From the NCBI GenBank assembly GCA_020439745.1, contig JAGQSC010000027.1, positions 179,217 through 243,216 on the forward strand: a DNA stretch of 64,000 bases. The letters run 5' to 3'. Positions 1 through 6,965 of this stretch are shown here, one piece after another. The position numbers and the translations under genes are program-made. The DNA is from Acidobacteriota bacterium (GTDB lineage: Bacteria > Acidobacteriota > Holophagae > Acanthopleuribacterales > Acanthopleuribacteraceae). Every line of letters begins with the position of its first letter. The stretch's first letter is position 1. The notes under the pieces were generated by a model, which saw nothing but the letters and a program-made list of their open reading frames with translations, ran no database searches and had not been told where the DNA came from.

Positions 1-164
1 TTACGTTTGAATACCAACAACCAGATTGATGAAAGCAAGCAAACCAAGCACCAATGCAAGCGGAAATGGGCCAGCATTTCAACTTCAGGTAGAGGCAGAA
101 GCGTAACCAACGAGCCCATGGCCATAATCAATGCGAAACCTGAAACTGAGCCTTTGAAACGCAT
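1..164 (-). CDS. N-terminus of a membrane protein, cut by the window edge
   Basis: An open frame on the minus strand begins with ATG at 164-162 and runs off the left edge without a stop, giving about 54 residues. It starts M-R-F-K and has two hydrophobic stretches with a short polar link (around LPEVEMLAHFRLHW) between them. That layout resembles the N-terminal membrane anchor of YafD-like endonuclease/exonuclease/phosphatase family proteins, but too little is present to be sure. No clear Shine-Dalgarno precedes the ATG. An alternative reading is that this stretch is only intergenic. Confidence 0.35.
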   Translation of the reverse strand, partial: MRFKGSVSGFALIMAMGSLVTLLPLPEVEMLAHFRLHWCLVCLLSSIWLLVFKR

Positions 165-207
165 GCAGTTGTAGACGTGCGTGTGGGCAAAAGGTTGTAG
201 AAATTCC

Positions 208-237
208 TTGACAAATCAGCATGAAAAGATCTATTCA
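208..237 (+). promoter_or_regulatory. Candidate sigma-70 promoter of the S51 peptidase gene
   Basis: TTGACA at 208-213 is followed 18 bp later by TATTCA at 232-237 in an AT-rich stretch, about 50 bp before the ATG at 289. The -35 box is perfect and the -10 box is weak. This is inferred from sequence only. Confidence 0.35.
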
Positions 238-288
238 ATAATTAACAAAATTGAAATTATAGTTTCAAATTCGTGACGGGAGGGTGCG

Positions 289-1272
289 ATGTTCTGTCGT
301 GCATGGGTATGGATGCTCTGTAGCGTGTGGATTCTGGCGGGTCGTGATTATCGAGTATATCGAGCGGGGAACAGCCGCGACGTGGTAACCGAGGTAGAGG
401 CTGGTTTCGTGTTTATGGGTGGTGGAGGCGACGTACAAGAAGCTTTCGATTGGCTTATCGATCGCTCAGGAGGAGGTGACTTCGTCATACTACGAGCCGA
501 TCGACCGGACCGCCGTTTTAACTACTACGATTGGATCTATTCGGAACTGGGCGGTGTGGACTCTGCAGAGACCATCCATATCAAGAATCGCGCAGGCGCG
601 AATGCAAACGAAGTTCGCGACCTCGTGATGCGTGCAGAGGCCATTTTCATTGCGGGTGGCAACCAAAACACCTATTTGGAGGATTGGGCTGGAACACAGC
701 TCGCTGCCGCATTGAACGATTGTGTCGCTCGGGGTGTGCCGATTGGCGGTACAAGTGCGGGTATGCATTTGATGTGTGCACGCGTCTACGATGGCCGCAA
801 TAATTCCAGTTATGGCTATGAGGCCCTTGAAGACCCTTATAACTTTCGAATGACGTTCACCCCCGGGTTTCTGAATGTGCCGCATGTGGACGGCCTGACG
901 ACCGAGACACATTTCTACGAACGCGATCGAATGGGTCGCGCGATGGCGTTTGCCGCTCGGCTGGTTGAGGATGGCTGGTCCGATTACGGACGCGTGCTGG
1001 CTGTAGATGAAGGTACGGCCTTTGTCATGGACGAGAATGGCTATGGTTATGTGCTAGGCGATGGATATGTCTACTTTTTGGAGACCACAAGTCCACCTTC
1101 CGTATGCACGCCGGGTCAACCCCTAACCATCGACGATGTTTGGGTTTACCGTATTCGCGATGATTTCAGCCAGTGGTTTGACCTGAGCAATTTCAGTGGA
1201 TCTGGGGGACTTGCGTATTGGTTAGACGCTGATGGGGGTACGTTGGTTTCGTCGCGGGGCTCTGTCTATTGA
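289..1272 (+). CDS. Cyanophycinase-like peptidase (S51, class I glutamine amidotransferase-like fold)
   Basis: The 327-residue protein begins with a hydrophobic segment (residues 5-17) that may be a signal peptide. It then shows S51/cyanophycinase features: a FMGGGG turn near residue 42, IFIAGGNQNTYL near 118, and the nucleophile-elbow motif GGTSAGMHLM near 153 with Ser as the likely nucleophile. Family members are serine hydrolases that cleave cyanophycin (beta-Asp-Arg dipeptides) or act on other isoaspartyl or small peptides. Secretion would favour scavenging of external polymer, since no cyanophycin synthetase is in the window. GGGAGG stands 6-10 bp before the ATG and supports this start. 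The 3' end overlaps the convergent rtcA by 7 bp. The exact substrate is unknown. Confidence 0.8.
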   Translation: MFCRAWVWMLCSVWILAGRDYRVYRAGNSRDVVTEVEAGFVFMGGGGDVQEAFDWLIDRSGGGDFVILRADRPDRRFNYYDWIYSELGGVDSAETIHIKNRAGANANEVRDLVMRAEAIFIAGGNQNTYLEDWAGTQLAAALNDCVARGVPIGGTSAGMHLMCARVYDGRNNSSYGYEALEDPYNFRMTFTPGFLNVPHVDGLTTETHFYERDRMGRAMAFAARLVEDGWSDYGRVLAVDEGTAFVMDENGYGYVLGDGYVYFLETTSPPSVCTPGQPLTIDDVWVYRIRDDFSQWFDLSNFSGSGGLAYWLDADGGTLVSSRGSVY

Positions 1273-2273
1273 AGGACCTCCACCTGGTACATGCCCCTCA
1301 GGTCTTTCGTCCTGATTCGCACGGGCAGGAATTGTTCGATGGTCACGACGTTCGTCGTGAAGTGGGAAGACAGATGGTCGGTTGTAAATGATCCGCCACC
1401 CATCAAGGCCAAGGGCACCATCAACTGATCGGCAAGGTGTTCCTCAACGGCAGCGCCCGAATCTAGGTACCTTTTCACTCGATCAATCAATTGCAGGGCG
1501 AGCATTTCGGCTCGCAAGCCCCGTTTACCGCAGCTCGCGAAAACGGCCACCACGTGCTCGCGCCGAACGGTAATCGTCAGCACATTACCTGGCCCTTGCG
1601 CATCGACCCGGCGCACCTTCGCGGAAGTCACATGGAGGCCTTCGCGACAGACGTTGATTTCACGCAATCCAATATGCTGAGGAAGCGTTGAAAGGATCGC
1701 TTCTGCATGGATCTCGGTGACCCTGCCCGGTTGGTCGAGGTGGATCGATTCGCGTTTTTGGGTGCCGCGAATTTCGGCTGTCAGACGCCCACCGCCAGCT
1801 GGGTAGAAGCCGTGCTTGACAAGGTTTACCTGCATGGACGACTGAGTTGGAGCAAGTGCGGGAAGATAGCTGTTAGCCAAGAAGTCATAAGTCGGAGCCA
1901 TGGTGTTGTGGGTGCCACCGTCGATTTGTACCGAGCTCGTACCTTCATGCATGATCATGGCTGGGATCAAGGTTTGCAGCACCAAGGCTGTACTTCCAGC
2001 GGTGCCAATGGCGATGTGATACGTGCCATGGCAAAAGGGACCGGGCTCGAATATGAGCGACTGAGCACCCAAATCAGCCCCCGACACATACGCGCTGCAC
2101 ACACGGGCGGCCGCCAGCACCGATGTGAGGTGCTGGCGCATGAGGCCCGGATTTGCACGATTGGCGCGTAGGTTCACGAAACGAACCGGCTGGCCTGTTG
2201 CCATAGAAAGGCTGAGCGACGAGCGCAAGATCTGGCCGCCGCCTTCGCCTTTTGAACCGTCAATGGTGATCAT
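1266..2273 (-). CDS. rtcA: RNA 3'-terminal phosphate cyclase
   Basis: RtcA converts RNA 3'-phosphate ends to 2',3'-cyclic phosphates using ATP through a covalent AMP-histidine intermediate. The 335-residue product starts with the family signature DGSKGEGGGQILR and keeps RANRANPGLMRQHL. It also keeps the C-terminal HLADQL motif, whose His (about residue 279) corresponds to the adenylated histidine. Length is normal for the family. It lies 3 bp downstream of rtcB on the same strand, so the two are certainly co-transcribed from the sigma-54 promoter upstream of rtcB. Its 3' end overlaps the convergent S51 peptidase gene by 7 bp. Confidence 0.95.
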   Translation of the reverse strand: MITIDGSKGEGGGQILRSSLSLSMATGQPVRFVNLRANRANPGLMRQHLTSVLAAARVCSAYVSGADLGAQSLIFEPGPFCHGTYHIAIGTAGSTALVLQTLIPAMIMHEGTSSVQIDGGTHNTMAPTYDFLANSYLPALAPTQSSMQVNLVKHGFYPAGGGRLTAEIRGTQKRESIHLDQPGRVTEIHAEAILSTLPQHIGLREINVCREGLHVTSAKVRRVDAQGPGNVLTITVRREHVVAVFASCGKRGLRAEMLALQLIDRVKRYLDSGAAVEEHLADQLMVPLALMGGGSFTTDHLSSHFTTNVVTIEQFLPVRIRTKDLRGMYQVEVLQ

Positions 2274-2276
2274 GGT

Positions 2277-3497
2277 TTATCCTTTGACACACACAACTTG
2301 TTTCAAAGTGTGTACGATCTCGACCAAGTCGGCTTGAGCTTCCATGACCTTGTGGATGGGCTTGTATGCCATAGGCGTTTCGTCAATCACCCCTTCATCC
2401 TTGCGGCACTCGACTCCTGCCGTTGCTTTGGCATGGTCCGCAATGGAGAAGCTGCGTTTCGCTTCCGTCCGCGACATCACACGGCCAGCGCCGTGGCTGC
2501 AAGTATGAAAGCTTTCAGGATTGCCTTTGCCACGGACGATGAACGAACACGCGCCCATGGAGCCTGGAATGATACCCATTTCGCCGAGCCCAGCACGAAC
2601 CGCGCCTTTTCGGGTGACCCATACTTCTTCTCCGTAATGGGACTCCTTCGCCGCGTAGTTGTGGTGACAGTTGACGGCCTGCACATGGGTCTCGAACGGT
2701 GGCAACAGATTTGAGTCTCTGAGTGCCTCGATCATGTGAACCATCATGATCTCTCGGTTATTGCGTGCGAAGTCCTGAGCCCAAAGTACCGCTTCTACAT
2801 AGTCGTCGAAATGAGCGCTACCTTCGGAAAAGTACGCAAGATCTCGGTGAGGCAACCGGCCGAGTTGGCGCTCCATGTCTTTCTTGGCAAGATTGATGAA
2901 CATGGTGCCAATTCGGTTCCCGATACCTCGTGACCCACTGTGCAGCATGAACCAGACTCGATTCTGCTCGTCCAAGCACACTTCGACAAAGTGGTTGCCT
3001 GTGCCAAGTGTACCCAAGTGCACTCGGTCGTTGGCGTCTTTGATACGGGGGTGCTTTTCGACGATCAGGTCCAGTCGCTTAGCGAGCGGTTTCCAGACCT
3101 TATCCACAGATTTGGGGACTTTGGACCAGGCGCCCTTATCGTTGCGGCGTCCACCGCCCGACCGTCCATGGGGGATGGCACGTTCAATGACGTCGCGCAC
3201 GCCCGCCAAGTGGTCCGGTAAGTCCGATGCCGCCAATGACGTTTGCACGGCCATCATGCCGCAACCCAAGTCCACTCCGACCGCGGCCGGGATGATCGCT
3301 GCCTTGGTGGGGATGACGCTTCCAATGGTGGCCCCGATCCCCACGTGCACATCGGGCATAGCGGCAACCCACTTGTGAATAAACGGCATTTGCGCTGTTT
3401 GTCGCAGTTGCAATTCAGCTTTCGGATCGAACGGTACACCGTTCACCCATGCCTTTACGGGCACGCCGCCATGTACATGTAACGTTTGATAGCTCAT
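2277..3497 (-). CDS. rtcB: tRNA-splicing/RNA-repair ligase RtcB
   Basis: RtcB joins RNA ends with 2',3'-cyclic phosphate or 3'-phosphate to 5'-OH ends, using GTP and manganese. The 406-residue protein has the metal-site motif GVDLGCGM near residue 94, GNHFVEV and HSGSRGIGN in the middle, and GSMGACSFIVRGKGN followed by SHGAGR. The His of the last motif is the likely guanylylated residue. The start ATG at 3497 is preceded by GGAGG with 7 bp spacing. It is the first gene of the rtcBA operon. Upstream lies a sigma-54 type promoter (3524-3538) and then rtcR, also on the minus strand. Confidence 0.96.
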   Translation of the reverse strand: MSYQTLHVHGGVPVKAWVNGVPFDPKAELQLRQTAQMPFIHKWVAAMPDVHVGIGATIGSVIPTKAAIIPAAVGVDLGCGMMAVQTSLAASDLPDHLAGVRDVIERAIPHGRSGGGRRNDKGAWSKVPKSVDKVWKPLAKRLDLIVEKHPRIKDANDRVHLGTLGTGNHFVEVCLDEQNRVWFMLHSGSRGIGNRIGTMFINLAKKDMERQLGRLPHRDLAYFSEGSAHFDDYVEAVLWAQDFARNNREIMMVHMIEALRDSNLLPPFETHVQAVNCHHNYAAKESHYGEEVWVTRKGAVRAGLGEMGIIPGSMGACSFIVRGKGNPESFHTCSHGAGRVMSRTEAKRSFSIADHAKATAGVECRKDEGVIDETPMAYKPIHKVMEAQADLVEIVHTLKQVVCVKG

Positions 3498-3523
3498 GGT
3501 CTAACCTCCACTGCTCCAAAAGG

Positions 3524-3538
3524 GCAATCTCGATGCCA
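3524..3538 (-). promoter_or_regulatory. Sigma-54 (-24/-12) promoter of rtcBA
   Basis: Read on the minus strand the site is TGGCATCGAGATTGC. This matches the sigma-54 consensus TGGCACG-N4-TTGC with correct spacing between the GG and GC elements. The predicted transcript starts near 3512, leaving a leader of about 15 nt that holds the GGAGG ribosome site of rtcB. RtcR is a sigma-54 activator, so regulation by it is the direct expectation. Confidence 0.8.
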
Positions 3539-3624
3539 ATCACTGGTGTATCGCATAAATGTATGAAAAAAAACGAGTTAATGTTTGTTTCTGATTACTT
3601 GACCAAATTGATCCCGACAAAAAC

Positions 3625-3637
3625 ATCGCGCAGGATC
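3625..3637. promoter_or_regulatory. Candidate RtcR upstream activator site for rtcBA
   Basis: The plus strand reads AAAACATCGCGCAGGATCG. The ATCGCG core is the same word that occurs twice upstream of the slipin/RNA promoter (5302-5309 and 5321-5328), where it is also preceded by an A run. It lies about 90 bp upstream of the rtcB -24 element, a normal enhancer distance. A shared 6-bp core is weak evidence on its own. Confidence 0.35.
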
Positions 3638-3654
3638 GTGTATTTTATAATGTC

Positions 3655-5256
3655 CTATAAATCATTGACCGCGTGGCCGAGATCGAATTGGCTGGGCGAG
3701 AGCCCGAATCGTTGTAGGTATTTGCGCAAACGATCGGCATCGTTGGGGTTCTTCTTTTTTAGCCGCGAAGCCTGGAACAAGTGTCGGCCGGCCTCCGACA
3801 GTGTGCGCGATTTTTGACAGACTTGGATGACTTCTGTCAGTTGAATGCGGTCAAAGCGATCGATGGCTTCGATCTCTTCTTCGGACAGATAGTTCAGCAG
3901 CAGAGGTGGGTCCGGTTCCGGTGCGCGCCAGTTGCGTTTGAGGCGCAGGATTTCGCCAGCTACCACATCCTGGGTGATACGTCCTGAAGGGGCCAGGGTG
4001 GCCATGCGCTGCACAGCCGCGTTGAGGTCGCGAAAGTTGCCGGTCCAGCTGGCTTCGGCGCTAAGCGCGAATTTGAGGAAATCGCGATAGGCCTCGCTAT
4101 TGAAACGCACGTTTACACCATGACTTTGCGCGTGTTTGGCCAATTCATACTGTAGGTTGGGTTCCAGGTCTTCAAGGCGGTCCCGCAATGCGGGTAGCTC
4201 AAAGCTCCAGGTGTTGATGCGGGCCAGAAGGTCCTCGCGGAATGCTCCCTGTGCGACACAGTGCCACAGGTCGCGATTGGTCCCAGCAATGAGCTGGAAC
4301 CGACTCTCTGTCTCGCGGTCGGAACCCAGCGGCAAGAAGCGGCCATCTTCAAGGGCGCGAAGGAGCATGGCTTGTTCGTCCAAGCCCAGTTCGCCTATCT
4401 CGTCCAAAAACAGCAGGCCCCGGTCCGCCAAACGCAGCAGGCCTGGCCTGTCGCTGAGTGCCCCCGTAAAGGCGCCTCGGGTGTGACCAAACAGAGCCGA
4501 CATGGCGCCTTCACCGCGTAGCGTGCTGCAATTGACTTCGACGAACTCGCCTTTGAGTTGGTGCTTGCTGCGTTTGAGCTCGTACAAGCGCTTGGCCAAC
4601 TGCGATTTGCCTGCGCCCGTGGGTCCCATGAGCAGGATGGGCGCCTGCGAACGCATAGCCACCAACTCGATTTCATCGATCATGTGGTTAAAGTGGGCGT
4701 TTCTTGTGGCGATCCCCGATTTCAGGTGAGAACGGTGGGCTTCAGTTTCCTTGCCAAACCGTGTGGCAATAGCATCGTACCGAGAAAGATCCAAGTCGAT
4801 GATTTGGTAACTGCCACATGGGTCGCGCCTGCCGTTTCGCGTGGGAGAAGTCTGGATGAGCTGTGCTGGAAAGTATCGTGCCTCGGTTAGCAGGAACAAG
4901 CAGATCTGGGCCACGTGGGTGCCAGTGGTGATGTGGACCAAGTAATGAATCTCGTCGCGATAGTCATAGTCAGTGGCAAAACTGTGCAATGCCGCAAACA
5001 CGCCTTCAAAATCCCAAGGGTCTTCCATTTCCAGCTCATGTACGTGGATAGCGGTTCCTGGTGAAACTTGTTGCATGTCCTCGGTCAGTCTCTGTGCATG
5101 ACTGGTGTAGGCGGAGGTCACGAGAAGGTCCAAGCGTGTGACCTGCAGATCCGGCTGCTGCAACAGTGAAACGGTGGGTCGCCAGCGCTCCCAGCGTTTA
5201 CGTCCTTGTCCCGCATCCAGGGTGGGTCCGTAAAGTCCGATGACGTGTGTCTCCAT
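3655..5256 (-). CDS. rtcR: Sigma-54 dependent transcriptional activator RtcR
   Basis: RtcR senses RNA damage and activates rtc genes together with sigma-54 RNA polymerase. Residues 1-180 form the RtcR-type CARF-like sensor (start VIGLYGPTLDAGQGRKRW, then a Rossmann-like segment with YLVHITTGTHVAQICLFLL). Residues 190-430 are the AAA+ domain with Walker A GPTGAGKS at 211-218, the sigma-54 contact loop GAFTGA at 261-266 and Walker B LLFLDEIGE at 281-289. The C-terminal part has a Fis-like helix-turn-helix region (LSEAGRHLFQASRLKKK). Family members usually bind an RNA end or cyclic-phosphate ligand through the CARF part. The gene sits between its two likely targets: rtcBA downstream and the divergent RNA-slipin unit. 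Confidence 0.95.
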   Translation of the reverse strand: METHVIGLYGPTLDAGQGRKRWERWRPTVSLLQQPDLQVTRLDLLVTSAYTSHAQRLTEDMQQVSPGTAIHVHELEMEDPWDFEGVFAALHSFATDYDYRDEIHYLVHITTGTHVAQICLFLLTEARYFPAQLIQTSPTRNGRRDPCGSYQIIDLDLSRYDAIATRFGKETEAHRSHLKSGIATRNAHFNHMIDEIELVAMRSQAPILLMGPTGAGKSQLAKRLYELKRSKHQLKGEFVEVNCSTLRGEGAMSALFGHTRGAFTGALSDRPGLLRLADRGLLFLDEIGELGLDEQAMLLRALEDGRFLPLGSDRETESRFQLIAGTNRDLWHCVAQGAFREDLLARINTWSFELPALRDRLEDLEPNLQYELAKHAQSHGVNVRFNSEAYRDFLKFALSAEASWTGNFRDLNAAVQRMATLAPSGRITQDVVAGEILRLKRNWRAPEPDPPLLLNYLSEEEIEAIDRFDRIQLTEVIQVCQKSRTLSEAGRHLFQASRLKKKNPNDADRLRKYLQRFGLSPSQFDLGHAVNDL

Positions 5257-5301
5257 CTCAATCCCTCTAAGTATTGATAGGACAGGATAAAAAATGGCTC
5301 G

Positions 5302-5328
5302 ATCGCGTACAAGTGAAAAAATCGCGTA
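5302..5328. promoter_or_regulatory. Paired ATCGCGTA repeats, candidate RtcR enhancer
   Basis: ATCGCGTA occurs at 5302-5309 and again at 5321-5328 as a direct repeat with 19-bp periodicity, 63-90 bp upstream of the -24 element of the RNA-slipin promoter. The second copy is preceded by a run of A, as is the related core upstream of rtcB. Function as an activator site is inferred. Confidence 0.4.
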
Positions 5329-5390
5329 GCAGCTCAGTTAATTTCATAAACGACTGAAAAAAAACAGGTTATATCAGTTGCATGTGACAA

Positions 5391-5405
5391 TGGCACGCTG
5401 ATTGC
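5391..5405 (+). promoter_or_regulatory. Sigma-54 promoter of the tRNA-like RNA and slipin unit
   Basis: TGGCACGCTGATTGC is a perfect match to the -24/-12 consensus with the right spacing. It points away from rtcR and towards the slipin gene, with a predicted start near 5417. The slipin start codon is at 5815, so the transcript would carry an untranslated leader of about 400 nt. Dependence on RtcR is inferred from its position next to rtcR and from the similar promoter before rtcB. Confidence 0.88.
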
Positions 5406-5416
5406 CTTTCTGTGTC

Positions 5417-5812
5417 TTGTTGACCACGGTTCCGGTGGCACCGAACCTGCCCTTACGGTTTGGGTTGCGGTGTTCCATGTACGGTCTCATCCAACGTCAA
5501 CGCGCTGAATGGTACAGCACGATGCTTTTAACATCGAGAAGCGGGTTCGATTCCCGCCCTTACGTAGGTAACGACACTGGGGAAAGGAGCATGTTTGAAG
5601 GGATGACGACACCGGACTGGTGAGGGGGCGGTTCGGTTGGAAAATGGCCAGTGGGCCCTGCAGCCTTACGGATACCGCTCGTCTGCGGCGAGTGCGAATA
5701 CGCGCATCTAGGTGAGCGTTTTGCACGCCGCCCCATATGAGCTCAAGTAAGGCTCCGCGCCACGCACCTTCTAAAGCTCAGACATGCTCTGGACCTCGAG
5801 AAAGGAGAAAGA
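5417..5812 (+). ncRNA. Long structured leader RNA with a tRNA-like module, between sigma-54 promoter and slipin
   Basis: About 400 nt separate the predicted transcription start from the slipin ribosome site, in an otherwise very compact genome. The only frames through it lack ribosome sites and protein-like composition. It contains a 5' hairpin (5428-5447, GGTTC stem with GAACC), a tRNA-Lys-like module (5478-5564), a CTCG/CGAG hairpin near 5678-5692 and three copies of CCTTACG (5451, 5558, 5664). ACCGAACC at 5440-5447 can alternatively pair with GGTTCGGT at 5630-5637 and so enclose the tRNA-like part. Known rtc operons of enterobacteria encode Y RNAs (YrlA type) that carry a tRNA-mimicking domain. 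This RNA could be an analogue, though no Ro60 gene is seen here. Confidence 0.65.
5478..5564 (+). ncRNA. tRNA-Lys(UUU)-like fold with aberrant 5' part
   Basis: Three arms are canonical: D arm GCTG-AATGGTA-CAGC (5504-5518), anticodon arm CGATG-CTTTTAA-CATCG (5520-5536) with UUU at the anticodon position, and T arm GCGGG-TTCGATT-CCCGC (5541-5557). They are joined by normal linkers (A26 and a 4-nt variable loop). The 3' acceptor strand CCTTACG (5558-5564) follows directly. Its best 5' partner, TGTACGG (5478-5484), pairs with one mismatch but is separated from the D arm by 19 nt instead of 2. No CCA is encoded. This is therefore a tRNA mimic or a decayed tRNA inside a longer RNA, not a standard tRNA gene. 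Confidence 0.7.
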
Positions 5813-5814
5813 CA

Positions 5815-6918
5815 TTGATCAAAATAGTAACCATCCAATCCTGCCATCTGGGACTGGTAACGCGCAACGGTGAATTGGTGCGCGTGCTAGAGCCTGGCCG
5901 GCATACCATTCTGGGTTTTCATCGGCTGGACGTAGTGAACTGTTTGGAATCCCAGTGGTCACCTGAGGACTTGGAACGTCAAGTGCGTTTTGCACCGCTT
6001 GCGGCACACCTGCACGTGGTGGACCTTCACGACCACCAAAGGGCTCTGGTTTGGCGTGAAGGCCGATTGCATGCCCTGCTTGGGCCTGGAATCCATGCGT
6101 TTTGGCGCTCGCCTTGTGTGATTCGGTTCGAAGTTCTGGAGATCCAGGACTTGAGATTCGAACACCGAGAAATGGATACCATCCTATTGCTTCACGACGC
6201 GCGATACCACTTGGAAGACATCCATGTTCAGGCACATCAAAACGTACTGATGTTCCGGGACGGCTCCTTGATGGAACGTCTGGAGGCGGGACGACACGTG
6301 TTCTGGAAAACTGGAGCGGATCTGCGTCAAGTGGTCGTGGAACTTCGGGAGCAATATCTGGATATCCAGGGTCAGGAGATTATGTCGTCCGACAAAGTGA
6401 GCCTGCGGGTGAACATGTCGGTGGCGTATCGTGTGGCGGACCCAGTCATGGCACATGCTGAGGCTGAAGATCCTGCGCGTGCGCTGTATCGCGAAGCACA
6501 ACTGGTTTTGCGCGCCGCGGTGGGAACCCGAACTCTAGATGAATTGCTGGCGGATAAAGAGTCCATTGCGGGAGAAGTACGTGATGGTCTGCAAGTGTCT
6601 GCGGCACGTCTTGGTTTGGCGCTGAACACCGTAGGTGTGCGTGACATCATCCTTCCGGGCGATATGAAAGAACTCTTGAACCAGGTTACCGAAGCCCAAA
6701 AAGCATCGGAAGCCAACATCATTCGTCGACGTGAGGAAACGGCAGCAGCCCGTAGCCAAGCCAACACCGCACGTTTATACCAAGACAACCCGGCCCTCTT
6801 GCGCATGCGCGAGTTGGAGGCCATTCAGGACATCATGAAAAACGCCCAGACCACATTTCATATGGGCCAAGGCGCGTTATTGGATCAACTGCGCTCGTTG
6901 TTGCGGGTTGACCCCTAA
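5815..6918 (+). CDS. Slipin (SPFH/band 7 protein) of the RtcR regulon
   Basis: The 367-residue protein is read from TTG at 5815, which has AGGAG at 5803-5807 with 7 bp spacing. The upstream in-frame ATG at 5737 has no ribosome site and would place odd residues before the conserved start (IKIVTIQSCHLGLV). Residues 5-190 hold three copies of a motif of the form GxL-xxL-x(1,2)-GxHxFW. The SPFH core follows (QEIMSSDKVSLRVNMSVAYRV, EAQLVLRAAVG, GVRDIILPGDMKELLN), then a charged coiled coil (EAQKASEANIIRRREETAAARSQ in part). Slipins form membrane-associated oligomers, but here no transmembrane helix is visible. Slipin genes are known neighbours of rtcR; their role in RNA repair is not established. 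Confidence 0.88.
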   Translation: MIKIVTIQSCHLGLVTRNGELVRVLEPGRHTILGFHRLDVVNCLESQWSPEDLERQVRFAPLAAHLHVVDLHDHQRALVWREGRLHALLGPGIHAFWRSPCVIRFEVLEIQDLRFEHREMDTILLLHDARYHLEDIHVQAHQNVLMFRDGSLMERLEAGRHVFWKTGADLRQVVVELREQYLDIQGQEIMSSDKVSLRVNMSVAYRVADPVMAHAEAEDPARALYREAQLVLRAAVGTRTLDELLADKESIAGEVRDGLQVSAARLGLALNTVGVRDIILPGDMKELLNQVTEAQKASEANIIRRREETAAARSQANTARLYQDNPALLRMRELEAIQDIMKNAQTTFHMGQGALLDQLRSLLRVDP

Positions 6919-6920
6919 AG

Positions 6921-6956
6921 ACAGAGCTCCCCAATATCGGGGAGCTCTGTGTGTTT
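6921..6956 (+). terminator. Rho-independent terminator after slipin
   Basis: ACAGAGCTCCCC (6921-6932) pairs perfectly with GGGGAGCTCTGT (6939-6950) around a 6-nt loop, followed by a short T-rich run. It begins 2 bp after the slipin stop. Confidence 0.88.
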
Positions 6957-6965
6957 GTAGGATGT

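Noticed and set aside
1707..2171. Long plus-strand frame opposite rtcA
   Set aside because: It is the shadow of a well-supported conserved gene and has no ribosome site or family pattern.
5478..5564. A normal tRNA-Lys gene
   Set aside because: The acceptor stem cannot form with normal spacing, 19 nt replace the two-base linker, no CCA is encoded, and the fold sits inside a sigma-54 driven leader.
5402..5623. Open frame of 73 codons in the RNA leader
   Set aside because: It has no ribosome site, covers the tRNA-like arms and lacks protein-like composition.
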